A DNA stretch of 64,000 bases from Chrysaora quinquecirrha. Taxonomy: Eukaryota; Cnidaria; Scyphozoa; Semaeostomeae; Pelagiidae. The notes under the pieces are model-generated. The model was not told the DNA's origin and searched no databases. It was given only the letters and a program-made list of their open reading frames with translations. The position numbers and the translations under genes are program-made. Shown one piece after another: positions 60,201 to 64,000 of this stretch. Each line of letters starts with the position of its first letter. Position 1 is the first letter of the stretch. The stretch spans positions 749,465-813,464 of the forward strand of contig JACTAT010000057.1 of the NCBI GenBank assembly GCA_014526335.1. Reading direction: 5' to 3'.

Positions 60201-62958
60201 GAATGCGCATTAAAAAAATCACCATAATCTTACCTTGAATTGTTTCATTAGCATTTTGTCTAACAGCATCCTCATATAAATGTGTAAGATTAACACCATC
60301 AATAAGGCCAGATACACGAACATCTGAATCTATTTTAAATCCATTAGCAAATGTTTTCTTTCCAGTGATTACTTGATCCGTCGATAATGTCACAACATTT
60401 TCACTAAATTCAGTCAAGTTTCTTCCATTAACATTTCCATCAACATTAACCGATTTTCGAAATTTAACTTTCGATCTAAAAGTCTTGAAGCCAGAAATCC
60501 GTTGGTTCGATGAGCGCAAAACAATATCTTCAGGGATTTTCATTCCATTTATGGTAGTATTTTCTGTTGTTATATTACCAAATATGGTAACGTTTTCCAT
60601 GAAAATCTTTTTCCCGGTCACTGTTTGGTTTGTGTTGGTCGTCATGACGTCATCAGGGATTCGTAAGCCATTGACTGTGCCTGAAAAATATTGAAAAAAA
60701 TAAGCCATGTTCTAAAAATAAGTACCAATGAAGGCAAAAAATATTAAAATGGATTACCTAATACGGTGAGATTGCTCAACATAGTTAAATCATCATTGAA
60801 TACATAACGTGCAGTTATATTCTGATCTTTAGTTTTGCTAAGTGCTTTTTCATTTAAATCTGAAATGTTGATACCATTTATTAAACCAACGTTCATTTCT
60901 TTGATTGATACATTCGTAAAACTAACAGATTTCCTGAATATTTTCTTTCCTGTGATATTTTGTGGAGAGTTCTTTGTAACGGCATCGTCAAACCGTTCTT
61001 GTAATTCTTTTATGCGTTTCTCATTTTCTGTTAAATTCTTGTTTAACATCATAGCTTGATGAACTGCTTTTTCGATTGGATTGTTTTTTGAACTATTTGT
61101 ATAAATAAGATTCTTAACTTTTAATTTTTCGAAATTCGCTTTACTAAACTTCAAAGTTCCATAAATTGTTTGATTCGTATCAACTGTCATGACGTCATTC
61201 AACAATTCTTTCGTTTTCATTAGTCTCTCTTTCAATTTGCTCAGATGATTTCTAACTTCATTGAGAGATTTTTTTATAGTTTCATATAGTGAGGGTTGGA
61301 CATCCGTGATTGGTGAATAAGCGAAATTTAGTTTGAAAATATTGTAGCCAGCATTTTGCTTGAAATTGGCAACTGCCAAATACGTTTCATTATCAATGAT
61401 AAAAGGCTGAACAGATCTAACATCCGGGACAGTTGAACTTGAAGACGAGGGACGTAATCCTTGAACTTGAGTGGGTTTGAAAAGACCCCGGATGGCATCA
61501 TATGTAAAAATTACTGCATCAGTTTTGGAATTTGCAACAACAAGCATCATTCCACCATTTGGACCGTTAAATGTTGACCATTTGACTGCTCCATTGGTAG
61601 GAATTCTCTGCCATTCGACGAAAAATGTTCCACTCCACCAATATATAACGGAATCAACTTCATAATCATCAGTCACTGTGAAATTCTTTTCTTTGGAATT
61701 TGTGTTATATGTGATGAGTTGCGAACGTTGATTAGCAACTGCTAAATAATGGTTATTCTTGAAATAAAAATACTCAAAATCCTTTGCACCATGAGTAAGA
61801 ATTCTTTGCGCATATTCAAATTGAATAATACCATCAGCTCCAAGTGGACGTTTCTCTCTAAAAATTCAAGAAAACAATCTGATATTAAAACTTTCTTGTA
61901 CAAAACTCACTAAAGCACTCTTCATAGTTGAAAATATTGATTCAGGTGAAAATTTTACACAGAAATAAGATACCTAGACTCAGCACCATTGATATTTCCA
62001 TCTATATTTCACGAATGTGAATGGTGCTGAAGAAGGCTCAACATAGCCGAAACACAAAAGTCAACGGGAGAAGAGCCTTGGGCTGTCTGACTTGGAGAGT
62101 TACTCGGCGATTTCATTGAGGTCTCTAGCTCAGTGGAAACGTCGTTGGCTCTCTGGTCATGCAATCCAGGTTCAAAGCCTATCTATTGTGGTATGCCATT
62201 TGTCGCATAACAGTGTATTTTAGTGACCATATACTAACAATGTCTTATCATAACAAAAACGTCTTTAAAACAAGCAACGAAAACTTAACACACATAGACC
62301 ACGTACCTGTAAATAGTAGAATAAATGTCAACTCTTTCTTCATTATCTTTGTAGTTTGCAAAAGCTATATAAAGTAGTCCATCTATAGTAAATATTTCTG
62401 CATCTTGAGCTCCCTGTGTTTCAAACTGTTGCGTCATTAGAAATCCAAATTGTGTTTTTAAATATAAAATTGATTTCGTATTATGTTTATTTCCATCACT
62501 TGAGTACGAGTTTGCAGCAACAAAATAATTCTTATTTTCATGTACAAATGATTTAACACTTGTTCCTCCATACATTCCTATACTTGATTGATATTCAAAT
62601 TCTCTTTCATCTGCACGCGATGGTATTACGTGTTTGTACACTTGGAATGATTGACTATATGATGTTCTTCCAAGCCAGTTTGTTCCAACGTTTTCAACAA
62701 AAATGATGTAATCTTCCATTAAAAGTTTTGCATAATGAAAATCAATACAACCTGAAGTTGGAAACTCTTGGATTAAAGTGAAATTTCCATTGATGAATTT
62801 GTATATTTTTGAAATGGTTCGATAATCGCCATTTTGATTTTGATAATTGGCGACAGCAAGATACTGAGCATTGCCAATCTTGAATGGTTTGATTTGAACT
62901 GCATGCGAAGTAGGAATTGAATAAACAGGGATGATTGATTCGATGTCAAGTCCATAAC
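54239..62958 (-). CDS. Large extracellular protein: EPTP/EAR repeats plus ~26 tandem ~43-residue solenoid-like repeats (5' end outside window)
   Basis: Exons 5' to 3' in the window: 62958-62307, 61857-60758, 60680-60234, 59632-59480, 58880-56451, 56329-56171, 55732-54947, 54744-54239. They join in phase to 2076 residues plus stop. The first two exons hold EPTP/EAR-type blades (AQYLAVANYQNQNGDYRTIS, LYIAFANYKDNEERVDIYS, YLAVANFKQNAGYNIFKL), as in TSPEAR and LGI proteins, and likely form a beta-propeller. Then repeats follow with a consensus near INGVNLTELDxNxVK and DQxITGKKIFxNxVTIxGN. About 19 lie in the single 2430 bp exon, with no cysteines in most. The last two exons return to a propeller-like, cysteine-containing region. 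N-x-T sequons are many, which fits secretion. All introns after 60758 are phase 1, as in shuffled modules. No membrane segment is seen at the C-terminus. The signal peptide must lie upstream. Confidence 0.85.
59633..60233. other. Intron of the repeat-protein gene
   Basis: About 600 bp without coding signal. CGTTTAGCCAGGGTCTTTGA near 60040 resembles the complement of sequence at 7220-7250, suggesting another short dispersed repeat. Confidence 0.35.
62059..62205 (+). repeat. tRNA-like SINE, family B, copy 3
   Basis: GAGAAGAGCCTTGGGCTGTC is followed by a tRNA-like part with A box CTAGCTCAGTGG and B box GGTTCAAAGCC, then TTGTGGTATGCCATTTG. It is the best-preserved copy, in an intron of the repeat-protein gene. 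Acceptor-stem pairing is lacking, so it is not an active tRNA gene. Confidence 0.65.
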
Positions 62959-63542
62959 CTATGAAAGAGAATGAAACAAAAATATTTATTTCTCAAAATC
63001 TTCAAGCTGTACAGAATCTGAAGATTCCAATGAATAGAGGAAATAACAAACACACTGAAAGGCTTTTCGTCTGAAACTACTCAGGGAACATACGTCAGAA
63101 ATTGACCGAGGTAATAAACTAGTACGTACAGAGATGTTTCCGCTGTTTCTCGCAATTTTGAAATAATATCTCAATATTTTACATTGACATCTGCGACTAT
63201 TTTTACAACATCCGCCTTTAGCAGATCAGAAATAGACCGAAAAAATCGACTATGACGAAAAATACCCAGATGCGGATCGGAATGCATCGATCAGAAATGT
63301 GAGGCTAATCGCTTTTATGTTTTGAACAACAATTAGCTTACGAAATACAGCGGGATGACCAAACGAATACAGTCCATGTGAGAAAACGAACTCTTCATTT
63401 CTATTGAAAACGTGCTTTTTGGTTTTTATATGGAAAGATAAACCCCTATAAAATGACGATCAGCCTTGCCAATCACTTGGAAATATTTGTCGATATATTC
63501 TTCTGCACAGTCGATGTGACCAAGAACAATGTTCCAAGATCT
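62959..63542. other. Intronic sequence upstream of the first visible repeat-protein exon
   Basis: The next upstream exon of the large minus-strand gene is not visible here, so this is probably intron. Around 63290-63400 there is sequence related to 9340-9440 (TTTGAACAACAATTAGC, GTGAGAAAACGAACTCTT), another dispersed repeat. Confidence 0.4.
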
Positions 63543-63978
63543 TACTGTTCCAAGGTCTTGCTATTTGAAGGAAGATCTTGCTATTTGAAGGAAGGTCTTA
63601 CTATTCGAAGGAAGATCTTGCTATTTGAACGAAGGTCTTGCTATTTGAAGGAAGGTCTTACTATTCGAAGGAAGGTCTTACTATTCGAAGGAAGGTCTTA
63701 CTATTCGAAGGAAGATCTTCCTATTTGAAAGAAGGTCTTACTATTCGAAGGAAGATCTTGCTATTCGAAGGAAGATCTTGCTATTTGAAGGAAGATCTTG
63801 CTATTTGAAGGAAGGTCTTGCTTTTCAAAGGAAGGTCTTACTATTCGAAGGAAGGTCTTGCTATTTGAAGGAAGGTATTACTATTCAAAGGAAGGTCTTG
63901 CTATTCAAAGGAAGGTCTTACTATTTGAAGGATGGTCTTGCAATTTGAAGGAAGGTCTTACTATTCGAAGGAAGGTCT
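63543..63978. repeat. 20 bp minisatellite (about 22 units)
   Basis: Units of the form GAAGGAAGGTCTTACTATTC run in tandem with few changes (GATCTT for GGTCTT, TTTGAA for TTCGAA). Three units are 60 bp, so a frame stays open and would give a 20-residue repeat, but no gene is implied. Confidence 0.93.
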
Positions 63979-64000
63979 GCAACGCAGGCTATTAACTATT

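Noticed and set aside
62130..62190. Functional tRNA gene
   Set aside because: A and B boxes exist, but acceptor and anticodon stems do not pair, and similar sequences recur as a SINE.
63543..63978. CRISPR array
   Set aside because: Units are directly adjacent without unique spacers, and the DNA is eukaryotic.
63453..63995. Plus-strand frames in the 20 bp minisatellite as a repeat protein
   Set aside because: Only the repeat keeps the frame open. There are no splice or start signals, and the gene here runs on the other strand.

Overview
This is a window of intron-rich, AT-rich animal nuclear DNA. Introns have GT..AG ends, polyadenylation signals are AATAAA, and the gene products are animal ones (BNIP3, BCCIP, HTRA2, class A GPCR, EPTP/EAR repeats). 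I think of an invertebrate, perhaps a cnidarian. The EPTP-repeat gene and the G-rich MITE ends fit that, but this is recollection and was not tested. Exon models were built by hand by joining splice sites and checking the reading phase across every junction. DHX15 (14 coding exons), RMND5 (9), BCCIP (8), BNIP3 (7) and the GPCR (2) all close to whole codon numbers with no internal stop.

Layout. 1-676: last exon of an unknown acidic protein (+). 1295-14424: DHX15/Prp43 spliceosomal DEAH helicase (-), with introns full of MITEs and SINEs. 14690-21864: a repeat block of about 7.2 kb, in which two arrays of a 69-71 bp minisatellite face each other as giant inverted arms around a 191 bp satellite with higher-order structure and a 410 bp palindrome. 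This layout resembles a Foldback-type transposon. 23453-28062: HTRA2-like serine protease (+), N-terminus uncertain. 28448-35892: RMND5, the RING subunit of the CTLH/GID ubiquitin ligase (-). 36077-40543: BCCIP (-), whose stop codon is only 184 bp before the RMND5 start. 41259-42781: class A GPCR (-). 42782-49853: about 7 kb of gene-poor DNA carrying several palindromic elements and a hAT-type element with an intact 8 bp target duplication. 49854-53392: BNIP3-type mitophagy receptor (-). 54239-62958: 3' part of a large extracellular protein (-) that combines EPTP/EAR propeller repeats with about 26 copies of a ~43-residue repeat. 63543-63978: a 20 bp minisatellite.

The genes do not form one pathway. 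DHX15, RMND5 and BCCIP are housekeeping functions (splicing, proteolysis, ribosome biogenesis/genome stability), while HTRA2 and BNIP3 both act at mitochondria. The most unusual features are the Foldback-like satellite block and the EPTP/solenoid-repeat protein.
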